Counted from the stretch's first letter, positions 37,964 to 47,229 are shown. The stretch: DNA of 64,000 nucleotides from Kitasatospora acidiphila (GCF_006636205.1 NZ_VIGB01000003.1:5508501-5572500); one strand, 5' to 3'. A program made the numbers and translations. Notes: generated by a model from the letters alone, not told the origin.

Positions 37964-38272
37964 GTGTTCGAGTCGGCGCAGTGGCCGTTGGTCTGGGCCG
38001 GGTTCCTGCTGATCGCCGTGAGCGTTCGGCTGTCGGTGACGGTGCGGGCGCACCGGCACCGGCGGCTGCGGGCGGAGCGGCGGCCCAGCCATCTGGAGTG
38101 GCTGCCGGGCCTGGCCGGCCTGATCGCGGTGGTGGACGACGGGCCGCGGGTGCTGAGGGCCGACGGCACGGTGCTGGCCGTGACCGGCGAGCTCGCCAGG
38201 ATCGCGGGCGCCGGGGTGCTCGTCCTGGCGCTCTACGGGGCCATCGTGCTGGTCCGGCGGCCGAGGGGCTGA
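37964..38272 (+). CDS. Small membrane protein of unknown function
   Basis: A 102-residue protein with two hydrophobic segments (about 8-26 and 78-97) separated by a polar Arg-rich region. The GTG start has GGGGAGGTGG seven bases upstream, a strong Shine-Dalgarno. It is transcribed alone, 80 bp before the PH-like protein gene. No domain recognised. Confidence 0.6.
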   Translation: MFESAQWPLVWAGFLLIAVSVRLSVTVRAHRHRRLRAERRPSHLEWLPGLAGLIAVVDDGPRVLRADGTVLAVTGELARIAGAGVLVLALYGAIVLVRRPRG

Positions 38273-38353
38273 CCGGAAGGTTGCCGGGTTGCGGCCGAAC
38301 GGTGACCAGTGCGTCCCCGGGTAGCACGGGACCCATGGGGCAGAATCGTCACC

Positions 38354-39030
38354 ATGACCGAATCCGACGGCACGCCCGACCCGGGCACTGCCGCCCCGCC
38401 GACGAGCCGAAGTACGCCGACCAGGTCTTCCGCTCGATGCCCGGCATCATCTCCGGCGTCATGCTGCTGCTCGTCGCCGGCTGGCTGATCGTCGACGCGA
38501 TGGTGAGCAGCACCGGGAAGACCCCGTGGGTCGCGCTGGCCGCCGCTCCCGTGTTCGCCTTCCCGGTGATCGCCTACACGCTGCGCCCCGCCGTCACGGC
38601 CGGGCTCGACCGGGTGGTGATCCGCAACCCGCTGCGCACCGTCACCGTGCCGTGGGCCGAGGTGGAGGGGCTGCGCGCCGGGTACTCGGCGGAGCTGCTG
38701 GCCGGCGGCCGCAGCTTCCAGATGTGGGCGGTCCCGGTCTCGCTGCGCCAGCGCAAGAAGGCCAACCGGCGGGTGGCGCGCAGCGCCGCGGAGGGCGACC
38801 CGCGCGCCAAGCTGGCGGCCGAGGCCCGGGCTCGCCGCGGTGCCGTGCCCGGTGCGCCGGACCCCAACCGCGCCTGGTCCGACCAGGTGGTCGACCTGCT
38901 GCGCGAGCAGGCCGAGCGGAACGCCGTCCGCCCGAGCGCCAAGGGCGAGATCACCGTGGCGTGGTGCTGGTGGGTGATCGCCCCGACCCTGGCCGGGCTG
39001 GTGGCCCTGATCACCCTGCTGTCCGTCTGA
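38354..39030 (+). CDS. PH domain-like membrane protein, apparent one-base frameshift near 38394-38397
   Basis: A bacterial PH-domain (bPH2-like) protein with two N-terminal membrane spans. ATG at 38354 gives MTESDGTPDPGTAAP, then leaves frame. The next frame reads DEPKYADQVFRSMPGIISGVMLLLVAGWLIVDAMV, the normal N-terminus of this Streptomyces family, and continues through VTVPWAEVEGLRAGYSAELLAGGRSFQMWAVPVSL to a third hydrophobic segment at the end. Adding one C to CCCC at 38394-38397 gives about 226 residues. Role unknown; the PWAEVEGL segment is typical of bPH domains. Confidence 0.78.
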
Positions 39031-39047
39031 GGCATCAGGAACACGGA

Positions 39048-39086
39048 GCGGCCCGCGTCCCCCGATACTCGGGGGACGCGGGCCGC
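39048..39086. terminator. Bidirectional terminator between the PH-like and phosphosugar mutase genes
   Basis: A perfect 18-bp stem: GCGGCCCGCGTCCCCCGA (39048-39065) with its complement at 39069-39086 and a 3-nt loop. It separates two convergent genes. Confidence 0.9.
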
Positions 39087-39103
39087 AGCCGTCGTACCGG
39101 GGG

Positions 39104-40774
39104 TCAGATCCCCGCGGTCACCGCGAGGTCCCGCTTGAGCGCGCCCAGCAGCTCGGCGGCCCGCTCCCGGGCGCCGGCCAGCTCCGCGGCCGAGCCCACC
39201 GGCAGCACGACCTCCAGGTAGCACTTGAGCTTGGGCTCGGTCCCGGACGGCCGGACCACGATCCGGGCGCCGCGCACCGCCTCGCCCGCCAGGTAGTAGC
39301 GCAGCCCGTCGGTGGGCGGCAGGTCGGCGCTGCCCGCCGTCAGGTCGTCGGCCCGGGTGACGGTCAGTCCGGCCAGCGCGGTCGGCGGCTGCTCGCGCAG
39401 GGTGCGCATCGCGGCGGCGATCAGCGACAGGTCCTCGACCCGGACCGACAGCTGGTCGGTGGCGTGCAGGCCGTGGGTCAGCGCCAGCTCGTCCAGCAGG
39501 TCGGTCAGGGTGCGCCCGTCCCGCTTGAGGCCGGCGGCCAGCTCGGCGACCAGCAGCGCGGCGGTGATGCCGTCCTTGTCCCGGACGCCCTCGGGGTCGA
39601 CGCAGTAGCCGAGCGCCTCCTCGTAGCCGTAGCGCAGGCCGTCGGCGCGGGAGATCCACTTGAAGCCGGTCAGGGTCTCGGCGTACCCGAGCCCGGCGGC
39701 CTCGGCGATCCGGCCGAGCAGGGTGGACGAGACGATGGTGGTGGCGAAGGTGCCCTTGGCCTGCTTGGCGACCAGCGCGGCGCCGAGCAGCGCGCCCACC
39801 TCGTCGCCGCGCAGCATCCGCCAGCCGGTCGGGGCGGCGGCGTCCGGCACGGCCACCGCGCAGCGGTCGGCGTCCGGGTCGTTGGCGATCACCAGGTCCG
39901 GGCCGGCCTCGGCGGCGGTGGCGAAGGCCAGGTCCATCGCGCCGGGCTCCTCCGGGTTGGGGAAGGCCACGGTGGGGAACTCCGGATCCGGGTCGGCCTG
40001 CGCGGCGACGACCGTCGGCGCCGGGAAGCCGGCCTGGCGCCAGGCGGCCAGCAGGGTGTCCCGGCCGACCCCGTGCAGCGGGGTGTAGACCACGTTCAGG
40101 TCGCGCGGACCGTCCGGGTCCAGCACGGCCTGGGCCCGGGCCAGGTAGGCGTCGACGACCTCGTCGCCGAGCAGCTGCCAGCCGTCGGCGGCGAGCGGGG
40201 CGTCGGACAGCGAGCCGATGGCGTCGATCTCGGCGGCGATCGCGGCGTCGGCCGGGGGCACGATCTGCGAGCCGTCGCCCAGGTAGACCTTGTAGCCGTT
40301 GTCCTGCGGCGGGTTGTGGCTGGCCGTCACCATCACGCCGGCCGCCGCGCCCAGGTGGCGGATCGCGAAGGCGAGCACCGGGGTGGGCAGCGGGCCCGGC
40401 AGCAGCGCGGCGCGCAGGCCGGCGCCGACCATCACCGCGGCGGTGTCCCGGGCGAAGTCGTAGGACTTGTGCCGGGCGTCGTAGCCGACCACCACGAGGT
40501 CGCCGGCCCCGCCGGCGCGCAGGTACCCGGCCAGGCCGGCGGCGGCCCGGATCACCACGGCGCGGTTCATCCGCATCGGGCCGGCGCCGAGCTCACCGCG
40601 CAGGCCGGCGGTGCCGAACTGCAGCCGGTCGGCGAACCGCTCGGCCAGCTGCTGCCAGTCGTCGCCCGCCTCGGCGGCGGCCAGCAGGGCGGCCAGCTCG
40701 TCGCGGGTCTGGGGGTCGGGGTCCTCGGCCAGCCACTGCTGGACCCGGGCCTTGAGGTTGGTGGTGTCGGCCAT
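39104..40774 (-). CDS. Phospho-sugar mutase (PGM2-like; candidate phosphopentomutase)
   Basis: Alpha-D-phosphohexomutase-superfamily enzyme of 556 residues. It has the catalytic phosphoserine loop GVMVTASHNPPQDNGYKVY, the metal loop in ANDPDADRCAVAV, the sugar-binding GDEVGALLG and YEEALGYCVDP, and the phosphate-binding VVRPSGTEPKLKCYLEV. The opening LQFGTAGLRGELGAGPMRMN is typical of the PGM2/YhxB branch, which includes phosphopentomutases, rather than the AlgC branch. It follows the purine nucleoside phosphorylase gene, so conversion of (deoxy)ribose-1-phosphate to the 5-phosphate is a natural role, feeding DeoC. Annotation as phosphomannomutase is possible. ATG with GGAG upstream. Confidence 0.9.
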   Translation of the reverse strand: MADTTNLKARVQQWLAEDPDPQTRDELAALLAAAEAGDDWQQLAERFADRLQFGTAGLRGELGAGPMRMNRAVVIRAAAGLAGYLRAGGAGDLVVVGYDARHKSYDFARDTAAVMVGAGLRAALLPGPLPTPVLAFAIRHLGAAAGVMVTASHNPPQDNGYKVYLGDGSQIVPPADAAIAAEIDAIGSLSDAPLAADGWQLLGDEVVDAYLARAQAVLDPDGPRDLNVVYTPLHGVGRDTLLAAWRQAGFPAPTVVAAQADPDPEFPTVAFPNPEEPGAMDLAFATAAEAGPDLVIANDPDADRCAVAVPDAAAPTGWRMLRGDEVGALLGAALVAKQAKGTFATTIVSSTLLGRIAEAAGLGYAETLTGFKWISRADGLRYGYEEALGYCVDPEGVRDKDGITAALLVAELAAGLKRDGRTLTDLLDELALTHGLHATDQLSVRVEDLSLIAAAMRTLREQPPTALAGLTVTRADDLTAGSADLPPTDGLRYYLAGEAVRGARIVVRPSGTEPKLKCYLEVVLPVGSAAELAGARERAAELLGALKRDLAVTAGI

Positions 40775-40786
40775 CGCTCACTCCGG

Positions 40787-40846
40787 AATCAGAGGATCGT
40801 CAATCAGAGGATCGTCAATCAGAGGGTCGTCAATCAGAGGGTCATC
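40787..40846. repeat. Four tandem 15-bp repeats, AATCAGAGG(A/G)TC(G/A)TC
   Basis: Units at 40787, 40802, 40817 and 40832 are nearly identical; a partial, rearranged unit (AGGATCAGAGGATCATC) follows to about 40864. They lie in the leader between the phosphorylase and mutase genes, immediately before the mutase Shine-Dalgarno on the minus strand. Confidence 0.9.
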
Positions 40847-40879
40847 AAGAGGATCAGAGGATCATCAGAAGACAGGAAG

Positions 40880-40909
40880 CGGCCCGGGCGCGTGTCCGCA
40901 CCCGGGCCG
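40880..40909 (-). terminator. Hairpin after the purine nucleoside phosphorylase gene
   Basis: CGGCCCGGG (40880-40888) with CCCGGGCCG (40901-40909), a perfect 9-bp stem with a 12-nt loop, 10 bp after the stop. It may end or reduce transcription before the downstream mutase gene. Confidence 0.7.
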
Positions 40910-40919
40910 TGGTGGAACG

Positions 40920-41756
40920 TCAGATCCGCTCCAGGACCTTCGCCAGCAGCTCGCCCATCCGCTCGGCGGAGGCCTTGCCGGCCTCCAGCACCTCTTCGTG
41001 GTTGAGCGGCTCGCCGGTGATGCCGGCGGCCAGGTTGGTGACCAGCGAGATGCCCAGCACCTCGGTGCCGGCCTCGCGGGCGGCGATGGCCTCCAGGGTG
41101 GTGGACATGCCGACCAGCTCGCCGCCGATCACCCGGGCCATGTTGACCTCGGCCGGGGTCTCGTAGTGCGGGCCGCGGAACTGCACGTAGACGGCCTCGT
41201 CCAGGCTCGGGTCGACCTCCTTGCAGAGGGCGCGCAGCCGCTTGGAGTACAGGTCGGTGAGGTCGACGAAGTTGGCGCCGACGATCGGGGAGTCCGCGGT
41301 CAGGTTGATGTGGTCGCTGATCAGCACCGGCTGGCCGGGCTGCCAGCCCTGGCGCAGGCCGCCGCAGCCGTTGGTGAGCACGATGGTCTGGCAGCCCGCC
41401 GCGGCGGCGGTGCGGACACCGTGCACCACGGTGGCCACGCCGTGGCCCTCGTAGTAGTGGTTGCGGCCGAGGAAGATCAGCGCCCGCTTACCGTCTGAAT
41501 CGTCGCTGGCGATCTTCACCGAGCGGATCTTGCCCGCGTGGCCGGCCACGGCGGGGGCGGGGAACCCGGGCAGCTCGGTGACGGGGAATTCCGCCACCGT
41601 CTCACCGAGGGCGTCGGCGGCCGGCACCCAGCCGGAGCCCATCACGAGGGCGACGTCGTGGCGCTCGGCGCCGGTCAGCTCGCGCAGCTTGGCTGCGGCG
41701 GCCTGAGCGGCGGCATAGGGGTCGGCGGACACGGCGGTCTGAGGAGAAGCGTTCAC
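40920..41756 (-). CDS. Purine nucleoside phosphorylase
   Basis: Splits inosine, guanosine and their deoxy forms with phosphate to base plus (deoxy)ribose-1-phosphate. This is the trimeric type (278 residues): [12 protein letters not shown] (phosphate-binding Ser), [19 protein letters not shown], the [12 protein letters not shown] signature with the base-binding Glu, [11 protein letters not shown] and [12 protein letters not shown] at 41756 is preferred: TATCCT lies seven bases upstream, giving a leaderless mRNA; TTG at 41774 is the alternative but overlaps this promoter. A perfect CTACGCGCGTAG operator is 26 bp upstream. The adjacent phosphosugar mutase is the logical next step. Confidence 0.93.
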   Translation of the reverse strand: MNASPQTAVSADPYAAAQAAAAKLRELTGAERHDVALVMGSGWVPAADALGETVAEFPVTELPGFPAPAVAGHAGKIRSVKIASDDSDGKRALIFLGRNHYYEGHGVATVVHGVRTAAAAGCQTIVLTNGCGGLRQGWQPGQPVLISDHINLTADSPIVGANFVDLTDLYSKRLRALCKEVDPSLDEAVYVQFRGPHYETPAEVNMARVIGGELVGMSTTLEAIAAREAGTEVLGISLVTNLAAGITGEPLNHEEVLEAGKASAERMGELLAKVLERI

Positions 41757-41782
41757 ACGGCCGAGGATAGACAAGAAAATGC

Positions 41783-41794
41783 CTACGCGCGTAG
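41783..41794. promoter_or_regulatory. Perfect nucleoside-regulon palindrome upstream of the purine nucleoside phosphorylase gene
   Basis: CTACGCGCGTAG, 14-25 bp upstream of the likely -10 (TATCCT, 41764-41769 on the minus strand), covering the -35 position. It is identical to the add and deoC sites. Confidence 0.75.
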
Positions 41795-41895
41795 ACAGAT
41801 TGGGCGGAGCATGCCGGATCGTTACCCGGTTGACCTAAAAGCACCGTATTTGTCCGGGAACGACGGTCGGGCTTCGGCAGAACCGCCGGTTGCCC

Positions 41896-42333
41896 TCAGC
41901 AGGGGCGGTGGCGCAGCTCGCGGACGTAGTCGTCGGGTGCGCCGGCGCTCTCCGCGGCGTCCGCGATCAGCCCGAGGTAGCGGGCCGCGGGCAGGCCGCC
42001 CTCGTAGTCGTTCAGCACGTACGTCCAGACCGGCACGTCGCCGTCGAGGGTGTGCGCCCGCAGCCGGATCTTGCGGTAGATGCCGAGCTGCACGCCCTCC
42101 CAGCGGTCCAGGCCCTCCTCGTCCATCGGCGACACGTCGTAGAGCGAGACGAAGACCTGCTCCTTCTCGTCCTCCACCACGGTGGCCAACGAGCCCTCCC
42201 AGCCCAGCTGCTCGCCGCCGAAGGTCAGCCGCCAGCCGTCCAGCCAGCCGGTTCCGCGCAGCGGGGAGTGCGGAGCCCGCCGGCTCATCTGCCGGGAGTC
42301 GAGGTTGGTGGCATACGCGGCATACAGCGACAT
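41896..42333 (-). CDS. Gamma-glutamylcyclotransferase-like protein
   Basis: A GGCT-fold protein of 145 residues. The opening MSLYAAYATNLD matches the family's substrate-binding YxxNL loop, and RWEGVQLGIYRKIRL with DYEG carries the glutamate and aromatic positions. In this family members release 5-oxoproline from gamma-glutamyl compounds, or trim other amines. The gene is alone and its substrate is not shown by context. ATG at 42333 is the only sensible start. Short gaps flank it on both sides (121 bp to the phosphorylase start, about 170 bp to the next gene). Confidence 0.82.
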   Translation of the reverse strand: MSLYAAYATNLDSRQMSRRAPHSPLRGTGWLDGWRLTFGGEQLGWEGSLATVVEDEKEQVFVSLYDVSPMDEEGLDRWEGVQLGIYRKIRLRAHTLDGDVPVWTYVLNDYEGGLPAARYLGLIADAAESAGAPDDYVRELRHRPC

Positions 42334-42502
42334 GGGCGTCAGCCTACGGGAGTTGGCGGACCGAACGGTGCGCGGCCGGTCCGCGCCCGTACCGGGGTAC
42401 GGATGTGCGTTCGGTCACAGTCCGGGCGGCCGTGGCAGGTGGCCCGCCCGAACCGCGAGCCCGCTGTTCGCGCCTCAGGCACCGTGCGGGACAATGGGTG
42501 AC

Positions 42503-43942
42503 GTGACTCGGATCGTGATCATCGGTGGCGGACCCGGCGGATACGAGGCGGCCCTGGTGGCGGCCCAGCTCGGCGCGGAGGTGACCGTCGTCGACCGCGA
42601 CGGTCTGGGCGGAGCATCGGTGCTGACCGACTGCGTGCCGTCCAAGACCCTGATCGCGACCGCGGAGGTGCTGACCAACTTCGACTCCTCGTACCAGGAG
42701 CTCGGCATCACCCTGGACGGCGAGACCGAGGGCCGCGAGGAGCGCGCGATCAGCGTCGACCTCGGCAAGGTCAACCGACGGGTGAAGCGGCTGGCGATCG
42801 CCCAGTCGCACGACATCACCCAGTCGGTCACCCGGGCCGGCGTCACCGTGCTGCGCGGCAAGGGCCGGCTCGGCGCCGGCGGTCAGGCGGCGGACGGCTC
42901 CCGCGAGGTGATCGTCGAGGGTCCGGACGGCGACACCCAGTCGCTGCGCGCCGACACCGTGCTGATCGCCACCGGGGTGCACCCGCGGGAGGCGCCGGAC
43001 GCCCGGCCGGACGGCGAGCGGATCCTCAACTGGACCCAGATGTACGACATCGAGGAGCTGCCGGCCGAGCTGATCGTGGTCGGTTCCGGTGTCACCGGTG
43101 CCGAGTTCGCCGGCGCCTACCAGGCGCTCGGCTCCAAGGTCACCCTGGTCTCCAGCCGCGACCGGGTGCTGCCGGGCGAGGACCCGGACGCCGCCGAGGT
43201 GCTGGAGGAGGTCTTCCGGCGCCGCGGCATGAACGTGATGAGCCGGCGGCGCGCCGAGAGCGCCAAGCGGGTCGGCGACCGGGTGGAGGTGACCCTGAAC
43301 ACCGGCGAGGTGATCAGCGGTACCCACTGCCTGATCGCGATCGGCTCCATCCCCAACACCGCGGACATGGGTCTGGAGGAGGCCGGGGTCAAGCTGAACG
43401 ACTGGGGCCAGATCGTGGTGGACCGGGTCTCCCGCACCTCCGCCTCGGGCGTCTACGCGGCCGGCGACTGCACCGGCGTCTTCATGCTCGCCTCGGTGGC
43501 GGCCATGCAGGGCCGGATCGCGATGTACCACGCGCTGGGCGACGCGGTGCAGCCGCTCAACCTGAAGACCATCGCCTCCAACATCTTCACCGACCCGGAG
43601 ATCGCCACGGTCGGCTACACCGCGGCCGACGTCTCCTGCGGAAAGATGGACGCGGTCGAGATCAAGCTGCCGCTGCGCGGCAACCCGCGGGCCAAGATGC
43701 AGGGCATCCGGGACGGCTTCGTGAAGCTCCTCTGCCGCCCCGGCACCGGCATCGTGGTGGGCGGTGTGGTGGTCGCGCCGCGCGCGAGCGAACTGATTCA
43801 CTCGATCTCGCTCGCGGTGGACAACAGCTTGACGGTCGAGCAGGTCGCGAACGCTTTCACGGTCTACCCGTCGCTGTCCGGTTCCACCGCGGAGGCGGCT
43901 CGCCAGCTGCACATTCGCAAGCGGGCCGAGAGCGAATCCTGA
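42503..43942 (+). CDS. LpdA-like NAD(P)H-quinone dehydrogenase (flavoprotein disulfide reductase fold)
   Basis: FAD-dependent pyridine-nucleotide oxidoreductase of 479 residues. It has an FAD-binding IVIIGGGPGGYEAAL, NAD-binding VVGSGVTGAEFAGAY, and ASGVYAAGDCTGVF near the dimer domain. The redox-disulfide position reads GGASVLTDCVPSKT, with only one cysteine, so it is not lipoamide dehydrogenase; it matches M. tuberculosis LpdA (Rv3303c), a quinone reductase, in this. GTG at 42503 gives VTRIVIIGGG, like LpdA; an ATG at 42494 would add three residues. A weak -10 (GACAAT) is seven bases upstream. It neighbours deoR but no functional link is visible. Confidence 0.9.
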   Translation: MTRIVIIGGGPGGYEAALVAAQLGAEVTVVDRDGLGGASVLTDCVPSKTLIATAEVLTNFDSSYQELGITLDGETEGREERAISVDLGKVNRRVKRLAIAQSHDITQSVTRAGVTVLRGKGRLGAGGQAADGSREVIVEGPDGDTQSLRADTVLIATGVHPREAPDARPDGERILNWTQMYDIEELPAELIVVGSGVTGAEFAGAYQALGSKVTLVSSRDRVLPGEDPDAAEVLEEVFRRRGMNVMSRRRAESAKRVGDRVEVTLNTGEVISGTHCLIAIGSIPNTADMGLEEAGVKLNDWGQIVVDRVSRTSASGVYAAGDCTGVFMLASVAAMQGRIAMYHALGDAVQPLNLKTIASNIFTDPEIATVGYTAADVSCGKMDAVEIKLPLRGNPRAKMQGIRDGFVKLLCRPGTGIVVGGVVVAPRASELIHSISLAVDNSLTVEQVANAFTVYPSLSGSTAEAARQLHIRKRAESES

Positions 43943-44103
43943 CCGTTTCACCCGCTTGCGCGGACATATCGTCCGAACGGCCGGGGTGTACCGGAGCATG
44001 TCGGCGCGCATTGTAAGGGTGCGCGCCGTGCGATGGTGAGCAGTTCCTGTTACTAGCGGCAAACGCCTGAAAGCGGAGCGTCCGGAGAGTTACCGTCGGT
44101 TCT

Positions 44104-45093
44104 GTGTTTGCTGCAGAACGTCGCCAGTTGATCCTCGAAATGGTGCGGGCCAACGGAGCCGTGTCGCTCCGTGAACTGGCCCGTGTCGTCCAGACCTCCG
44201 AAGTCACCGTCCGGCGGGACGTGCGGGCGCTGGAGGCCGAAGGGCTGCTCGACCGCCGACACGGCGGCGCGGTGCTCCCCGGAGGCTTCAGCCGCGAGCC
44301 CGGGTACCCGCAGAAAACCCACCTCGCGGCCGCCGAGAAGAGCGCCATCGCCGATCTCGCGGCCACCATGGTCGAGGAAGGCGACCAAGTGGTGATCGGC
44401 GCCGGCACCACCAACCAGGAGCTGGCCCGCCGCCTGGCCCGGGTGCCGGGCCTGACGGTGGTCACCAACTCGCTGCTGGTCGCCCAGGCCCTCGCCCATG
44501 CCAACCGGGTGGAGGTGGTGATGACCGGCGGCACGCTGCGCGGTTCCAACTACGCCCTGGTCGGCAGCAGTGCCGAGCAGTCGCTCAACGGGCTGCGCGT
44601 GACCAAGGCCTTCATCTCCGGCAGTGGCCTGACCGCCGAGCGCGGCCTGTCCACCGCCAACATGCTCTCCGCGAGCGTGGACCGGGCACTGGTGCAGTCG
44701 GCCACCGAGGTGATCATCCTCGCCGACCACACCAAGCTCGGCGCGGACAGCATGTTCCAGACCGTCCCGACCGACGCCATCACCCGGCTGGTCACGGACG
44801 AGCAGGCTGCCGGGAACGACCCGACCGCCCGCGAGTTGGACGCACTGGCCGACTGCGGCGTGCAGATCTCGCTGGCCCCCCTCGGCCTGACCGCCGAGGC
44901 GCCCGGCCATCCGGCGGGGCCGGAGCGCCACCCCCAGCAGCCTCAGCAGCAGCCCGGGATGCGCCGGGGGCCAGGCGGGCCGGGCGGGCCGGGAGGAGGT
45001 CCAGGGGCCCCGCTGCCCGGCCAGCGCCGCCCCGGGATGGCCGGCGGGCCGCCGCCCGGCCTGCTGCCGACCAGGCTGGCCGGGGCGCGCTGA
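44104..45093 (+). CDS. DeoR/GlpR family transcriptional regulator with a Pro/Gly/Gln tail
   Basis: A repressor-type regulator of 329 residues. HTH_DeoR: RRQLILEMVRANGAVSLRELARVVQTSEVTVRRDVRALEAEGLLDRRHGGA; the DeoRC sensor follows with GTTNQELARRL, VTNSLLVAQAL, VVMTGGTLRGSNYALVG and ILADHTKLG. The family is usually about 255 residues. Here about 60 more residues at the C-terminus are low-complexity (QQPQQQPG, GGPGGPGGGPGA). GTG at 44104 has TACCGT seven bases upstream, so it is probably leaderless. By name and place it is a candidate for controlling nucleoside genes, but its family normally binds sugar phosphates and no CTACGCGCGTAG copy is at its own promoter. Confidence 0.88.
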   Translation: MFAAERRQLILEMVRANGAVSLRELARVVQTSEVTVRRDVRALEAEGLLDRRHGGAVLPGGFSREPGYPQKTHLAAAEKSAIADLAATMVEEGDQVVIGAGTTNQELARRLARVPGLTVVTNSLLVAQALAHANRVEVVMTGGTLRGSNYALVGSSAEQSLNGLRVTKAFISGSGLTAERGLSTANMLSASVDRALVQSATEVIILADHTKLGADSMFQTVPTDAITRLVTDEQAAGNDPTARELDALADCGVQISLAPLGLTAEAPGHPAGPERHPQQPQQQPGMRRGPGGPGGPGGGPGAPLPGQRRPGMAGGPPPGLLPTRLAGAR

Positions 45094-45098
45094 CGACG

Positions 45099-45191
45099 GT
45101 GGCCCGCCGGTCCCAGCCTGGGGGCTGGGAGTCAGCGGGCCACTCGGGAGGCGGGGGCCGACGAGCCGTCAGTGGCTGCTGACGGCTCGTC
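45099..45191. terminator. Two hairpins between convergent deoR-like and accA2 genes
   Basis: A nested stem: GTGGCCCGC (45099-45107) with GCGGGCCAC (45135-45143), enclosing TCCCAGCC (45111-45118) with GGCTGGGA (45123-45130). Then GACGAGCCGTCAG (45160-45172) pairs with CTGACGGCTCGTC (45179-45191), perfect 13 bp. The remaining stretch up to 45250 contains a second near-copy of the accA2 3' end (CAGTCCTCGATCTCGC). Confidence 0.85.
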
Positions 45192-45249
45192 AGTCCTCGA
45201 TCTCGCGTCGGTCCACGAGCGCTCGGTCGTGGAGCGTGTCGAGGAGCGC

Positions 45250-47022
45250 TCAGTCCTTGATCTCGCAGAGCGCGGCGCCGCTGCTGACGCTCCCGCCGAC
45301 CTCGGCCTTCAGGCCGGTCACGGTGCCGGCCTTGTGGGCGTTGAGCGGCTGCTCCATCTTCATCGCCTCCAGGACCACGATCAGGTCGCCCTCGGCGACC
45401 GTCTGGCCCTCCTCGACGGCGACCTTGACGATGGTGCCCTGCATCGGCGAGGCCAGGGTGTCGCCCGAGACGGCCGAGCCGGCCTTCTTGGTGCCCACCC
45501 GGCGCTTGGCCTTGCCGGCCGGGCCGGCGGCGGCCGGAGCGCTGCCCACGCCCAGCGAGGCGGGCAGCGAGACCTCGATCCGCTTGCCGCCGACCTCGAC
45601 CACCACGGTCTCCCGGCCGTCCGGCTCCTCGCCGTCGGCCGCACCGCCGGCGAACGGCGGGATGGTGTTGTCGAACTCGGTCTCGATCCAGCGGGTGTAG
45701 ACGCTGAACGGGGCGTCGGAGCCGTGCACCTCGGGCGCGAACGCCGGGTCGACGACGACCGCCTGGTGGAACGGGATGGCGGTCGCCATGCCCTCCACCT
45801 TGAACTCGGCCAGGGCGCGCTTGGCCCGCTCCAGGGCCTGCTTGCGGTCCCGACCGGTGACGATCAGCTTGGCGAGCAGCGAGTCCCAGGCGGGGCCGAT
45901 CACCGAGCCGGTCTCCACGCCGGAGTCCAGCCGGACACCGGGGCCGGCCGGCGGCGCGAACAGCGTCACGGTGCCGGGGGCCGGCAGGAAGTTGCGGCCC
46001 GGGTCCTCGCCGTTGATCCGGAACTCGAAGGAGTGGGCGCGGATCCCGGGGTCGTCGTAGCCGAGCTCCTCGCCGTCGGCGATCCGGAACATCTCGCGGA
46101 CCAGGTCGATGCCGGTGACCTCCTCGGTCACCGGGTGCTCGACCTGGAGGCGGGTGTTGACCTCGAGGAACGAGATGGTGCCGTCCAGGGCGACCAGGAA
46201 CTCGCAGGTGCCGGCGCCGACGTAGCCGGCCTCCTTGAGGATCGCCTTGGAGGCGCGGTACAGCTCGGCGTTCTGCTCGTCGGTCAGGAACGGCGCGGGC
46301 GCCTCCTCGACCAGCTTCTGGTGCCGGCGCTGCAGCGAGCAGTCACGGGTGGAGACGACCACCACGTTGCCGTGCTGGTCGGCCAGGCACTGGGTCTCGA
46401 CGTGCCGCGGGTTGTCCAGGTAGCGCTCCACGAAGCACTCGCCGCGACCGAAGGCGGCGACCGCCTCGCGGACCGCGGACTCGAAGAGCTCCGGGATCTC
46501 CTCCAGGGTGCGGGCCACCTTCAGGCCGCGCCCGCCACCGCCGAAGGCGGCCTTGATGGCGACCGGCAGGCCGTGCTCGCGGGCGAACGCGACCACCTCG
46601 TCCGGCCCGGAGACCGGGTCCGGGGTGCCGGCCACCAGCGGCGCGCCGGCCCGCTGGGCCACGTGCCGGGCGGTGACCTTGTCACCGAGGTCGCGGATGG
46701 CCTGCGGCGGCGGGCCGATCCAGATCAGCCCGGCGTCGAGCACCGCCTGGGCGAACTCGGCGTTCTCCGACAGAAAGCCGTAACCGGGGTGGACGGCGTC
46801 CGCACCCGAGTCGGCGGCCGCCTTGAGGACCTTGGCGATGTCCAGGTAGCTGGTGGCCGGGGTGTCGCCGCCGAGCGCATAGGCCTCGTCGGCCGCGCGG
46901 ACGTGCAGCGCGTCCCGGTCCGGCTCGGCGTATACGGCGACGCTGGCAATACCGGCGTCCGAGCAGGCCCTGGCGACGCGGACGGCGATTTCTCCGCGGT
47001 TGGCGATGAGCACCTTGCGCAC
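45250..47022 (-). CDS. accA2: Acyl-CoA carboxylase alpha subunit: biotin carboxylase plus biotin carrier
   Basis: Carboxylates its own biotin with bicarbonate and ATP and passes it to PccB/AccB-type beta subunits to make malonyl-CoA or methylmalonyl-CoA. The 590 residues comprise a biotin carboxylase domain ([31 protein letters not shown] grasp, [15 protein letters not shown], active-site [12 protein letters not shown]), a linker, and a C-terminal BCCP domain with the biotinyl lysine in [17 protein letters not shown] start with GGGAG upstream. S. coelicolor AccA2 is the closest name by order and architecture. It lies near pccB/pccE and birA, so enzyme, carrier and biotin ligase are together. 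Confidence 0.93.
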   Translation of the reverse strand: MRKVLIANRGEIAVRVARACSDAGIASVAVYAEPDRDALHVRAADEAYALGGDTPATSYLDIAKVLKAAADSGADAVHPGYGFLSENAEFAQAVLDAGLIWIGPPPQAIRDLGDKVTARHVAQRAGAPLVAGTPDPVSGPDEVVAFAREHGLPVAIKAAFGGGGRGLKVARTLEEIPELFESAVREAVAAFGRGECFVERYLDNPRHVETQCLADQHGNVVVVSTRDCSLQRRHQKLVEEAPAPFLTDEQNAELYRASKAILKEAGYVGAGTCEFLVALDGTISFLEVNTRLQVEHPVTEEVTGIDLVREMFRIADGEELGYDDPGIRAHSFEFRINGEDPGRNFLPAPGTVTLFAPPAGPGVRLDSGVETGSVIGPAWDSLLAKLIVTGRDRKQALERAKRALAEFKVEGMATAIPFHQAVVVDPAFAPEVHGSDAPFSVYTRWIETEFDNTIPPFAGGAADGEEPDGRETVVVEVGGKRIEVSLPASLGVGSAPAAAGPAGKAKRRVGTKKAGSAVSGDTLASPMQGTIVKVAVEEGQTVAEGDLIVVLEAMKMEQPLNAHKAGTVTGLKAEVGGSVSSGAALCEIKD

Positions 47023-47229
47023 TGTGGCTCCCTTCTTGAACCTCGATGGAGTTTAGGGATGACGAGGTGGTACCGGCGAGTAGCCCCCAGTGGTGAGCTT
47101 GCCCACACGGAGCGTGACGCAGATCGTGATCATGCGCGCACGCACCGGCAGGCCCGCAGGTGGCAACGGTACGCCCGCTGGCCGGCCCGCGGCTCCAGCC
47201 GCAGCGGCGCCGTCGTGGCCTTCGCCACA

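Noticed and set aside
44104-45093. Firm assignment of the DeoR-type protein as the CTACGCGCGTAG regulator
   Set aside because: DeoR/GlpR proteins usually bind other repeat types, its own promoter lacks the motif, and the palindrome with central CG suits LacI-type proteins equally well.
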